Assembly: GCF_900176515.1 (NCBI RefSeq)
Contig: NZ_FWXV01000005.1
Coordinates: 619,360-683,359 of the forward strand
Length of the DNA: 64,000 nucleotides
DNA from: Kibdelosporangium aridum
GTDB lineage: Bacteria > Actinomycetota > Actinomycetes > Mycobacteriales > Pseudonocardiaceae
Reading direction: 5' to 3'
Numbering within the stretch: position 1 is the first letter of the stretch; the number at the start of each line of letters is the position of its first letter. Under the pieces are notes generated by a model. The model was not told the DNA's origin. It saw nothing but the letters and a program-made list of their open reading frames with translations, and did no database searches. A program made the position numbers and the translations under genes. Of the stretch, positions 50,868 through 59,075 are shown in pieces.

Positions 50868-53041
50868 TGCCCAGCAGGGTTGACGGCCCGCTGAAAGTCA
50901 CCGGCCGGGCCAAGTACGGCGCGGACAACGTCGTGCCGGGCACAGTGCACGGCTATGTCGTGGTGAGCACGATCGCCCACGGCGAGATCACGGCCATGGA
51001 CGTCACCGCGGCCAGGAACGCGCCCGGCGTGATCGCCGTGTACACCCCGCTCGAGCCACTGGTGATGCAGCCGGTCCAGATGCCGATGTTCGGCGGCGAG
51101 TGGTGGGTTCCTTTGCAGGACAAGGAAGTCATCTACCACGGCCAGCCGATCGGTTTCGTGGTCGCGGAAACGTTCGAACAGGCACGGGACGCGGCGATGA
51201 CCATCGAGGTCACGTACGCCGAGCGGCCCGCGGCGACCTCGATCGAGGACGGCATGGACACCGCCGAGATGGCGCCGGTGCCGCCGCGGAACGCCCCGCC
51301 CGAGATCACCGCGCTCGCCGACGGTGTGGAGTCCATTGAGGACGCATTGGCGGCGAGTCCGGTCGTCGTCGAGGGCACGTACTCGACCGCGACGCAGCAC
51401 CATGTCGCGATGGAGCCGCATTCGGCTGTCGCCGTCTGGGACGCCGATGGCCTGACTGTCTACACCGGAAACCAGGCAGCCATGTTCCCGGCCGCGCAAC
51501 TGGCCCAGGCGCTGGGCGTGGAGGAAGCGCGAGTCCGGGTGGTGAACCCGTTCGTCGGTGGAGCGTTCGGTGGCAAGGCGTTCGCGTCCGCTCCCGCGTT
51601 CCTTGCCGCAGCGGCGGCGCGAGACCTGGACCGACCGGTCAAGTCGGCGCTGACCAGGGAACAGGTCTTCACCGCCACCGCGGGCCGGGCCGGGACCATC
51701 CAGAAGGTCGCGCTCGGTGCGGAGCGGGACGGCACGCTGATCGCGGTCCGGCACGACTCGTGGTCCAGCACCGGCCTCGACCGGGCTTTCACCGAACCGA
51801 CCTCGCACTCCACGTCACCTGAGTGGTACGCCACCCAGAACCTGGCCATCACCCAGCGGCGGGTACCGCTGAACGTCCCGCCGGTGACCTTCATGCGGGC
51901 GCCGGGTGAGGCACCAGGGTCGTTCGCGTTGGAAAGTGCGATGGACGAACTGGCCATCGCACTGGACATGGACCCGATCGAGCTGCGTCTGCGGAACAAC
52001 TCGACCGGGCCGAGCGGGCACGATCTGAAGTGGTCCAGCAAGTACCTCGACGAGTGCTACCGGATCGGCGCGGACCGCTTCGGCTGGGCGAGCCGTTCGC
52101 CGGGTGGTCGTGAGGACGGCGACTGGCTGGTCGGAATGGGCATGGCCACGGCCATGTTCCCGGCGGGCCGATTCCCGACGACGATCAGGATCACGTTCCG
52201 GGACGACGACACCGCGGAGGTCGCGACCGGCGGTGCCGACCCTGGCACCGGCCTGTTGACCGTGATGGGTTTGATCGGCGCCGAATCGCTGGACATCGGG
52301 CCTGACCAGGTCAAGCCGCTGCTCGGTGACTCGGTACTGCCGCCGGGCGGCATGTCCGGCGGGTCGACCGCCACGGCGAGCGTGAGCTCGGCGATCATGA
52401 TCGCCGCTGCCCAGGCGATCGACGAGTTGACCGCACTGGCGACGTCCGCCGGGGCGCCGTTCGAAGGACAGGAAGTGTCCTATGAGGACGGACGGGTGGT
52501 CGCCGGCGGCCGGTCGATGACGTTCGGCGAGTTGCTGCGGGCGACGAACCGCATGTCGATCTCCGCGACCGGGTCGTCGGCGCCGGGTGAGGAGACGACC
52601 AAGCACTCGTTCAGCTCGTTCGGTGCCCAGTTCGTCGAGGTCCGCGTGCACAAGTGGACCCGTGAAGCCCGGGTGTCCCGGATGCTCGGCGTGTTCGACG
52701 CGGGCCGGATCATCAACGAGAAGGTGGCACGCAGCCAGATCATGGGCGGCATGATCTGGGGCATCTCGGCGGCGCTGCACGAGAGCCTCGACATCGAGGC
52801 GAACGGCCGGTTCGCCAACGCCGACCTGGCCGGCTATCTGGTGCCGGTGAACGCGGACATCCCGGAGGTGGATGTCCACTTCGTCCAGTACCCGGACACG
52901 CTGCACAACCCGTCCGGGGCCAAGGGAGTCGGCGAGATCGGGGTCGTCGGCATGGCGGCGGCCGTGGCGAACGCGATCTACAACGCCACCGGCATCCGCG
53001 TGCGGCACATCCCGATCATGATCGAGGATCTGCTGGACTGA
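50867..53041 (+). CDS. Molybdenum hydroxylase large subunit (PaoC/YagR-like aldehyde or xanthine oxidoreductase)
   Basis: 724 residues from ATG 50867. It binds the molybdenum cofactor. Signatures: SRVDGPLKVTGRAKYGADNV at the N-terminus, FVGGAFGGKAF (cofactor loop, near 225), FMRAPGEAPGSFALESAMDELA and the C-terminal NPSGAKGVGEIGVVGMAAAV, which contains the catalytic Glu. Length matches E. coli PaoC (about 732). Likely substrates are aldehydes or N-heterocycles. No cofactor-insertion chaperone (PaoD/XdhC) is in the window. The 3' end overlaps the convergent acyltransferase-like gene by 26 bp. Confidence 0.92.
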   Translation: MPSRVDGPLKVTGRAKYGADNVVPGTVHGYVVVSTIAHGEITAMDVTAARNAPGVIAVYTPLEPLVMQPVQMPMFGGEWWVPLQDKEVIYHGQPIGFVVAETFEQARDAAMTIEVTYAERPAATSIEDGMDTAEMAPVPPRNAPPEITALADGVESIEDALAASPVVVEGTYSTATQHHVAMEPHSAVAVWDADGLTVYTGNQAAMFPAAQLAQALGVEEARVRVVNPFVGGAFGGKAFASAPAFLAAAAARDLDRPVKSALTREQVFTATAGRAGTIQKVALGAERDGTLIAVRHDSWSSTGLDRAFTEPTSHSTSPEWYATQNLAITQRRVPLNVPPVTFMRAPGEAPGSFALESAMDELAIALDMDPIELRLRNNSTGPSGHDLKWSSKYLDECYRIGADRFGWASRSPGGREDGDWLVGMGMATAMFPAGRFPTTIRITFRDDDTAEVATGGADPGTGLLTVMGLIGAESLDIGPDQVKPLLGDSVLPPGGMSGGSTATASVSSAIMIAAAQAIDELTALATSAGAPFEGQEVSYEDGRVVAGGRSMTFGELLRATNRMSISATGSSAPGEETTKHSFSSFGAQFVEVRVHKWTREARVSRMLGVFDAGRIINEKVARSQIMGGMIWGISAALHESLDIEANGRFANADLAGYLVPVNADIPEVDVHFVQYPDTLHNPSGAKGVGEIGVVGMAAAVANAIYNATGIRVRHIPIMIEDLLD

Positions 53042-54602
53042 CGCTCTTGATGTGGGTGAACTCCATCCCGATCATCGCGGCCGCGATGATCGGGATGGTG
53101 GCCCACGACGGGAACGCCACACCACGGGCCAGATAACCGGGCCGGAACTTCGCGTTGAACCGGTAGAGCGACTCGACCTGGATCAACGGGTCGAGCCGGT
53201 GCATCGCCCAATAGCCGAGCTTCGCGAGGCCGGTGCGCTCATCGCCCGCGTCGATCAACGTACGGAACGCGGCGAAGTTCAGCGAGACGGTCTGGACATT
53301 GTGGACACGCGCGTACGTCACCAGGTCGACGATCATGCGCTCGTTCAAGCCGTTGGGGCCGTGACGGTCTCTGCGCATCGAGTCGAGCGACAGCGCCGGG
53401 CCTGCGGGAGCGTAGCGCTGGAAGCCGACCACATGGTCACAGTCACGGGCGATCACCAGAACACAGTCCGGATGCGCTCCGGTGAGCAGCTCGTCCAGGA
53501 TCATCGAGAACCCGCGTTCCCGTGACCCGTTGAGCCACTGGGCAGACACGTCGGCGAGTTCCGCGCGAAGCTCAGGAGACAGTTCGTCCTCACGCACGAC
53601 AGTCGTCGTCACGCCCGCGTTGTACGTGCGCTGGACCGCCTGGCGGACATTGCGCATCTCCCGTCCGTCCAGGGAAAAGCGGGTGACGTCCAGGATGACC
53701 TCGTCGCCGATGCCCACAGTACGCAGGCCATGCCGATGCCACAGCGGCGCGAGCTCGTCGCGCATCCCCAGCACGGCCGGGCGCCAACCGGATCGTTGGC
53801 AGAGCCGGACGAACTCGTTGACGGCGTCTGCAAAGGAACCGGAGGAGCCCACTGGATCCCCACCCACCACAGCGACACCGAACAGTACCCGGTATCCCAG
53901 CACTGCGCGGCCATCGCGGCTGAAGACGTAAGCCTTGTCGCGGCGAAGCATGAACGGGGCCAGCGTGTCCGCCGACGGATGCGCGACCAGATCCTTCACG
54001 CGGTCACGCGTCGCCTCGTCGCCAGGCTTCGGCGCAGGTGCGGGCGCCAGCAACACAGCCAACGCGACGCTCACGCCGAGCACGATCAACGAGCCGAGGT
54101 CCAGTTGCAGCTCGCGGTGTCCGTGGACGATGCCGTCGTAGATCCCGCCAACTGCCAGGACTGCCAAGCTGGACACCGTGGCGCCACGAATTCGCGCTGG
54201 GTCTGGCACAGCGGGAAACGACGAGCGCCGTATGGCGAGCGTCACGCCGCCGATCACGAGCAGCAGAGCGAGTAAACTGCGTCCCGCGGCGAGAACTCCG
54301 CACGCTGCCAACACGAGCGCGATCCAGTACGCGGCCTTTCTGCGTCGCAGCAACCCATGCGCCACGACAAGCAGCACGATCGCGAAGAACCCGCAGTGCA
54401 ACCTGCCGTAGTGGGTCATCACGTGCGCCGCGGGCCGGACCCAGCTCGGCAACGCCACCTGGACAGCGGACAACGCCGCGACAACCCCGAAACCCGCCGC
54501 AACAAGACCAAACGGCCATACCTGACGGCGTGCTTTCCTGCCGCCCGGCACGGCCAGACTGCGTGGCCGGTCGAGCACCCCTGTGGAAACCCGCACCAGC
54601 AA
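53016..54602 (-). CDS. MprF-like membrane protein with phosphatidylglycerol lysyltransferase C-terminal domain (DUF2156)
   Basis: 528 residues from TTG 54602; GTG 54596 is also possible. The N-terminal half has about six membrane segments (for example FGLVAAGFGVVAALSAVQVAL, RLHCGFFAIVLLVVAHGLL). The soluble C-terminal half has LAPFMLRRDKAYVFSRDGRA, GYRVLFGVAVVGGDPVGS, GREMRNVRQAVQRTYNAGVT and SMRRDRHGPNGLNERMIVDL, typical of the GNAT-like aminoacyl-transfer domain. Such proteins add amino acids from tRNA to lipids, though substrates vary. It is the last gene of a leftward series. Confidence 0.85.
   Translation of the reverse strand: MLVRVSTGVLDRPRSLAVPGGRKARRQVWPFGLVAAGFGVVAALSAVQVALPSWVRPAAHVMTHYGRLHCGFFAIVLLVVAHGLLRRRKAAYWIALVLAACGVLAAGRSLLALLLVIGGVTLAIRRSSFPAVPDPARIRGATVSSLAVLAVGGIYDGIVHGHRELQLDLGSLIVLGVSVALAVLLAPAPAPKPGDEATRDRVKDLVAHPSADTLAPFMLRRDKAYVFSRDGRAVLGYRVLFGVAVVGGDPVGSSGSFADAVNEFVRLCQRSGWRPAVLGMRDELAPLWHRHGLRTVGIGDEVILDVTRFSLDGREMRNVRQAVQRTYNAGVTTTVVREDELSPELRAELADVSAQWLNGSRERGFSMILDELLTGAHPDCVLVIARDCDHVVGFQRYAPAGPALSLDSMRRDRHGPNGLNERMIVDLVTYARVHNVQTVSLNFAAFRTLIDAGDERTGLAKLGYWAMHRLDPLIQVESLYRFNAKFRPGYLARGVAFPSWATIPIIAAAMIGMEFTHIKSVSPADPRS
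53063..53098. repeat. Perfect 36-bp palindrome, possible terminator of the molybdenum hydroxylase operon
   Basis: CCATCCCGATCATCGCGG (53063-53080) is followed directly by its exact reverse complement (53081-53098). It lies 21 bases after the large-subunit stop and inside the coding end of the opposing MprF-like gene, where it encodes TIPIIAAAMIGM. It would form an 18-bp arm hairpin in transcripts of either strand. Confidence 0.85.
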
Positions 54603-54644
54603 AGTCTGCCAGACGCCGCACCATTGGCGAATTGTCCTAAATGG

Positions 54645-55811
54645 TCACGGTCGTACCGTGCCGAAGAAGGCCCGGAGGTCCTCGACGAACAGGTCGGGCT
54701 GTTCGAACGCGCCGAAGTGACCGCCCTTCGCGGGCTCGTTCCAGTAACGGATGTCAGTGAACCGTTTCCCGGCCCATCGCCGGGACGGCCGCTGGATCTC
54801 CTTGGGGAACACCGAACACCCGGTCGGCACGTCGATGGTCTCGGTCACAGTCCCGGTGATCCACTCGTCCACGTCACGGATGCTTTCCCAGTACAGCCGG
54901 GCGGAGGAGGCGCCAGTGCCGGGCAGCCAGTAGAACATCAGGTTGTCCAGCAACGCGTCCTTGCTGAAGATGTTCTCCGGATGGCCGTCGCAGTCGGTCC
55001 ACGCCCAGAACTTCTCGACGATCCACGCGCACAGCATCGCAGGGGAGTCGACCAGTCCATAGCCGACCGTCTGCGGCCGGGTCGCGTGCACCCGCGAGTA
55101 CCCCGATTCCCACTCAGCGGCGTACTCCAACGTCGCGAGGGCGGCTCGCTCCCGGTCGGTCAAATCGTCCACTGTGTCCGGATCGGGCGGTGCGAGCGGT
55201 GGGACGAGGTGCATGCCGATCAGGCTTTCCGGGTGCAGCCTGGCGATTTCGGCCGACACGCTCGTGCCCCAGTCGCCGCCGGCTGCCCCGAACTTCTCGT
55301 AGCCCAATCGTCGCATGAGGACAGTCCAGGCCTCGGCGATCTTCCCGATGCCCCATCCGCGCCCGGCCGGGCGGTCGCTGAAGCCGAAGCCAGGCAGGGT
55401 CGGACAGACGACGTGGAACGCGTCCTTGGCTTGGCCGCCGTGCGCGACCGGGTCGGCCAACGGCCCGATCACCTCCTCGAACTCGATGATCGAGCCGGGC
55501 CAGCCGTGCGTGAGCACCAACGGCACCGCGTCCGGCTCCGGCGAGCGGACGTGCAGGAAGTGAATACCAAGGCCGTCGATGTCCGTGCGGTACTGCGGTA
55601 TCGCGTTCAGCCTCGCCTCGGTCGCCCGCCAGTCGTACTGCCCGACCCAGTACTCGCAGAGCTCGCGCAGGTAGTTCAGCGGAACACCTTGCGACCAGTC
55701 GTCGACCGTCTCGCGCTCGGGCCAGCGCGTCGACCTGAGCTTCGTCCTGAGCTCGGTCAGATCCTCCTCGGGAACCGCGATACGGAACGGCTCAACCACG
55801 CGGCCTGCCAT
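54645..55811 (-). CDS. Epoxide hydrolase (alpha/beta hydrolase with EHN domain)
   Basis: 388 residues from ATG 55811 (GTG 55799 possible). The N-terminal epoxide-hydrolase domain (PFRIAVPEEDLTELRTKLRS, WPERETVDDWSQGVPLNYL) precedes the alpha/beta fold. The oxyanion motif is LTHGWPGSIIEF, the nucleophile Asp is in AAGGDWGTSVSA (near 178) and the catalytic His in AKGGHFGAFEQPD near the end. FYWLPGTGASSARLYWES is typical of the microsomal-type family. It overlaps the preceding oxidoreductase gene by 20 bp. Confidence 0.9.
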   Translation of the reverse strand: MAGRVVEPFRIAVPEEDLTELRTKLRSTRWPERETVDDWSQGVPLNYLRELCEYWVGQYDWRATEARLNAIPQYRTDIDGLGIHFLHVRSPEPDAVPLVLTHGWPGSIIEFEEVIGPLADPVAHGGQAKDAFHVVCPTLPGFGFSDRPAGRGWGIGKIAEAWTVLMRRLGYEKFGAAGGDWGTSVSAEIARLHPESLIGMHLVPPLAPPDPDTVDDLTDRERAALATLEYAAEWESGYSRVHATRPQTVGYGLVDSPAMLCAWIVEKFWAWTDCDGHPENIFSKDALLDNLMFYWLPGTGASSARLYWESIRDVDEWITGTVTETIDVPTGCSVFPKEIQRPSRRWAGKRFTDIRYWNEPAKGGHFGAFEQPDLFVEDLRAFFGTVRP

Positions 55812-57207
55812 AGGTTTCGAGCAAGCGCAGCCAGATCTCGTTCATCGTCGGGTACGCGGGCACGGCATGCCACAGCCGGGCGATCGGCACCTGGCCGACA
55901 ACCGCGAAGGTGGCCGCCTGCAGCAGTTCGCTGACGTCCGGGCCGACGAACGTCACGCCGAGGATGACCGAGCGATCCTCGTCGACGACCATCCGCGCCT
56001 TGCCCTCGTACCCGTCGGCGTGCACGCTCGCGCCCGCGACGTTGCCGATCTCGTAGTCCACGACGCGGATGTTGTTGTAGCCCGCCTTCGCCGCGGCGTC
56101 CGCCGTGAGACCCACCGACGCCACCTCCGGGTCGGTGAATGTCACCTGGGGCACCGACTCATGGTCGGCGGTCGCGACGTGCGTACCCCACGGATCAGCG
56201 GACACCGGCTTACCCTTCGCACGTGCCGCGATGACGTCACCCGCCGCCCTGGCCTGGTACTTGCCTTGGTGGGTGAGCAGAGCCCGGTGGTTGACGTCAC
56301 CGACGGCGTACAACCAGTCGAAGCCGGGGACCAGGAGTGTGTCGTCGGTTTCCAGCCACTTGCCCGGCGTCAGGCCCACGGTTTCCAGGCCGATGTCCTG
56401 GGTCCGCGGGGTCCGGCCGGTCGCCACGAGGACCTCGCTCGCCGTGATCACCGAACCGTCACCGGTCTCGACCACAACGCCGTTTTCGTTGCGCTGCACG
56501 CGTTTGGTCTCGGTGTTGAGCAGCACCGTCGCGCCGAGATCACGCAGTGCCTTGGTGACCATCTCGCCGGCGAACGGTTCCATTCCGCTGAGCAAGCCGC
56601 CGCGGGAGATCAACGTGACGGTCGTGTCGAACCCGGCGTACGCGGTGGCCATCTCGGTCGCGACCACGCCGCCTCCGATGATGACGAGGCCGTCCGGCGT
56701 CTGCCGGGCGCTGGTGGCGTCACGGCTCGTCCACGGTTTCGCGGCGCGCAGGCCGTCGATGTCCGGGATGAACGCGTCCGAACCCGTGGCGATCGCGACG
56801 GCGTGCTGGGCTGTCAGCACGGTCTCGGATCTGTCCGACGCGGTGACCGTGACCTCCTTGGTGCCGGTCAGCCGGCCGAACCCGCGCACGAGCGTGATGC
56901 CCGCGCTCGCTACCCACTCAGCCTGACTGTCGTCGTTCCAGTCGTGGGTGAAGGAGTTGCGGCGAGCAAGGACGGCCTGCACGTCCAGCTTTCCGGTCAC
57001 GGCCTCGGCGGCGCCGGGAACGTGCTGAACCGCGCGCAGGACAGCACCGGAGCGCAACAGCGCCTTCGACGGCATGCATGCCCAGTACGAGCACTCACCG
57101 CCGACGAGCTCATGCTCGACGAGGGCGACGGTCAGCCCACCCTGAACGGCACGGTCAGCGACGTTCTCGCCGACCGCTCCGGCGCCCAACACGATGAGGT
57201 CGTACAC
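55792..57207 (-). CDS. Pyridine nucleotide-disulfide oxidoreductase (mercuric reductase/lipoamide dehydrogenase-like)
   Basis: 471 residues. The FAD site is LIVLGAGAVGENVADRA at the N-terminus. The redox disulfide is in GGECSYWACMPSKALLR (CxxxxC, as in the family). The NAD(P) loop is LVIIGGGVVATEMATAYAGF and the second FAD contact is WLYAVGDVNHRALLTHQGKY. In the C-terminal dimer domain the usual HxHPTxxE is HAVPAYPTMNE, so the base His is Tyr, which argues against lipoamide dehydrogenase activity. The electron acceptor is unknown. It sits in a leftward series after a VOC protein. Confidence 0.88.
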   Translation of the reverse strand: MYDLIVLGAGAVGENVADRAVQGGLTVALVEHELVGGECSYWACMPSKALLRSGAVLRAVQHVPGAAEAVTGKLDVQAVLARRNSFTHDWNDDSQAEWVASAGITLVRGFGRLTGTKEVTVTASDRSETVLTAQHAVAIATGSDAFIPDIDGLRAAKPWTSRDATSARQTPDGLVIIGGGVVATEMATAYAGFDTTVTLISRGGLLSGMEPFAGEMVTKALRDLGATVLLNTETKRVQRNENGVVVETGDGSVITASEVLVATGRTPRTQDIGLETVGLTPGKWLETDDTLLVPGFDWLYAVGDVNHRALLTHQGKYQARAAGDVIAARAKGKPVSADPWGTHVATADHESVPQVTFTDPEVASVGLTADAAAKAGYNNIRVVDYEIGNVAGASVHADGYEGKARMVVDEDRSVILGVTFVGPDVSELLQAATFAVVGQVPIARLWHAVPAYPTMNEIWLRLLETYGRPRG

Positions 57208-57222
57208 GTAGCGTCCCTCTTC

Positions 57223-57411
57223 TCAGTCCGACGATCTGACGATCCGGTAGCCGGATTCGCGCAGCGTCTGCGTCATGTGCTCCGCGTACCACTCTGGCCA
57301 TTCCTCGTCGTACTCGCCACCCAGATGTGTTTCCTCGTACTCGCCGTGCGCCGCGGCCGTCTTCTTGAGCACGACCAACAGGACGTCGGTCACGTCATCG
57401 TCCGGGAGCAC
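57223..57411 (-). CDS. Small acidic protein of unknown function
   Basis: 62 residues from GTG 57411, overlapping the VOC gene's end by 17 bp and followed 15 bases later by the disulfide oxidoreductase gene. The C-terminal half, EEWPEWYAEHMTQTLRESGYRIVRSSD, has the even, structured look of a conserved small protein. No known domain is recognised. Co-transcription with its neighbours is likely. Confidence 0.55.
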   Translation of the reverse strand: MLPDDDVTDVLLVVLKKTAAAHGEYEETHLGGEYDEEWPEWYAEHMTQTLRESGYRIVRSSD

Positions 57412-57841
57412 GGACTTTCACCTCCTGCAGGACCCAGCCGTTGCCGTCGGGGTCGCTGAAGGAGGCAAATGAACCGTAGTCGGCACGCGCCGGATGCGGG
57501 CCACTGACACGGTTGCCGGTGCCCGCGTGGTGGAACACACCGTCAGCGTCGTGGAAGACCTCGGAGATGTCGAGGCCCAGCCCGGCCAGCTCGTCGCGGG
57601 CCGCCACGATGTCGTCGACGACCAGATGCAGGCCCTGGACCGATCCCGGTTCGGCGGTCGTGACACCGTCACCGAAGATGATCGAGCACTCCGAGCCGGG
57701 CGGGGTCAGCTGCACCACCCGGAACTCCTTGTCGCTCACCGGGAAGTCGGCGTCCAGCCGGAAGCCCAGTCCCTCGTAGAACGCCTTGGCGACGTCCACA
57801 TCGGACACCGGCAGCACCAGAACCTCGAGTTTCAGCTTCAT
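57395..57841 (-). CDS. VOC-family (glyoxalase/bleomycin resistance-like) protein
   Basis: 148 residues from ATG 57841. The paired beta-alpha-beta-beta-beta modules of the vicinal oxygen chelate fold are recognisable: LEVLVLPVSDVDVAKAFYEG and LGFRLDADFPV in the first, LHLVVDDIVAARDELAGLGL and FASFSDPDGNGWVLQEV in the second. The final Glu of the last strand fits a metal ligand. It may detoxify an electrophile or bind a small ligand. It is the first gene of the leftward series and is divergent from a TetR gene. Confidence 0.87.
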   Translation of the reverse strand: MKLKLEVLVLPVSDVDVAKAFYEGLGFRLDADFPVSDKEFRVVQLTPPGSECSIIFGDGVTTAEPGSVQGLHLVVDDIVAARDELAGLGLDISEVFHDADGVFHHAGTGNRVSGPHPARADYGSFASFSDPDGNGWVLQEVKVRAPGR

Positions 57842-57937
57842 GGCTGATCAGGATTCTCGGTCCGCCCTGGCCGTCGCAAACCCACGAAATGGCCGTTGAC
57901 CTGCGGCATCAACAATCCGGCACTATGCCGTGCACTC

Positions 57938-57957
57938 TGTACCTACTAGTATGTACA
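57938..57957. promoter_or_regulatory. Near-palindromic operator before the TetR/tautomerase genes
   Basis: TGTACCTACTAGTATGTACA is a 20-base palindrome broken at one symmetric pair. It lies 9 bases before GTG 57966 and in the divergent gap to the VOC gene. It overlaps an in-frame ATG at 57951, arguing that the TetR protein starts at the later GTG. Confidence 0.72.
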
Positions 57958-57965
57958 CTGCGGTT

Positions 57966-58526
57966 GTGGACACCAGGGAACGGCTGATCGAGAGCACTCG
58001 CGAACTGTTGTGGGAACGCGGCTACGTCGGGACGAGCCCGAAAGCGATCCAGGCGCGCGCGGGTGCGGGCCAGGGCAGCATGTACCACCACTTCAGCGGC
58101 AAGCCTGACCTGGCCCTCGCCGCGATCAGCCGGAACGCCGAGGAGTTGCGGAACCGGGCCGAGGCCGCTTTCAGCCAGCGAGGCACGGCGTTGGACCGGA
58201 TCACGACCTACCTGCGGCGAGAACGGGACGCGCTGAAGGGCTGTCCGGTCGGCCGGCTGACGCAGGACCCTGACGTGATGGCCGACGAGGCCCTGCGAAA
58301 GCCGGTGGAAGTCACGTTCGCCTGGTTGACCGATCGGATCGCGGCGCTGCTTGCCGAAGATCTCGATTCCCGATTGGACCCTCGGGCGACGGCGACCGCG
58401 TTGGTCGCGGTTCTGCAAGGCGGTTACGTGCTGGCGCGGGCCGCCGGATCGGCCGACGTGTATGCCCATGCCATCGACGGTGCCCTCGGTCTGCTTGCTG
58501 CTCATGTCTCCGCGGAAAGGAACTGA
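57966..58526 (+). CDS. TetR-family transcriptional regulator
   Basis: 186 residues from GTG 57966; ATG 57951 and GTG 57930 are in frame but overlap the operator. The N-terminal helix-turn-helix is VDTRERLIESTRELLWERGY followed by TSPKAIQARAGAGQGSMYHHFSGKPDL (about 1-48). The C-terminal domain resembles the TetR/LmrA-YxaF group (LRRERDALKGCPVGRLTQDP). The tautomerase gene begins 1 base after its stop, and the divergent VOC operon may also be under its control. Confidence 0.9.
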   Translation: MDTRERLIESTRELLWERGYVGTSPKAIQARAGAGQGSMYHHFSGKPDLALAAISRNAEELRNRAEAAFSQRGTALDRITTYLRRERDALKGCPVGRLTQDPDVMADEALRKPVEVTFAWLTDRIAALLAEDLDSRLDPRATATALVAVLQGGYVLARAAGSADVYAHAIDGALGLLAAHVSAERN

Positions 58527-58527
58527 C

Positions 58528-58914
58528 GTGCCGTTCGTCCGGATTGACGCGTTACACGCCGACAATGACCGACTCGAGGCGCTCGGACGAGCTGTCCACG
58601 AGGCGATGGTGGATGCGATCGGCATCCCGGCCGACGATGTGTTCCAGGTTCTGACAAGCCACGACGGTGTTCGCAGCATGATCCGCTACGACAGTGGCTA
58701 TCTTGGCGTGCAACGGGATGACGGCATCGTCTTCGTCTCCGTCACGTTCCGGTCCGGCCGGACGACCGAGCAGAAGGTGGCGCTGTACAAGCGGATCGCC
58801 GAACTCGCCGAGAAGTACGCCGACGTCGAACCGCGCAACGTGGTGGTGAATCTCGTTGAAAACCAGTCAACGGATTGGTCGTTCGGCAACGGAGTCGCGC
58901 AGTACATCACGTGA
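58528..58914 (+). CDS. Tautomerase-superfamily protein (4-oxalocrotonate tautomerase/MIF-like)
   Basis: 128 residues from GTG 58528, with AAAGGA upstream. The residue after the initiator is proline (VPFVRIDAL), the catalytic Pro1 of the tautomerase superfamily. The length corresponds to fused beta-alpha-beta units: ALGRAVHEAMVDAIGIPADD, VFVSVTFRSGRTTEQKVALY and VEPRNVVVNLVENQSTDWSF are typical. It would act on a keto-enol substrate. It is coupled to the TetR gene. Confidence 0.88.
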   Translation: MPFVRIDALHADNDRLEALGRAVHEAMVDAIGIPADDVFQVLTSHDGVRSMIRYDSGYLGVQRDDGIVFVSVTFRSGRTTEQKVALYKRIAELAEKYADVEPRNVVVNLVENQSTDWSFGNGVAQYIT

Positions 58915-59075
58915 GGCGCGTGGCATACTTCTGCCACCTTGGCCCGAAATGTCCAGTTTGGACTGACATCGATGTCGGCAGGAGAAATTCTTGTCCACTT
59001 TGTCGTCTTGACCTTGACGCCTGCGCCGCAGAAGCTACCTGGCAACGTTGTCAGGGGATCTGATCGGAGCTCGCA

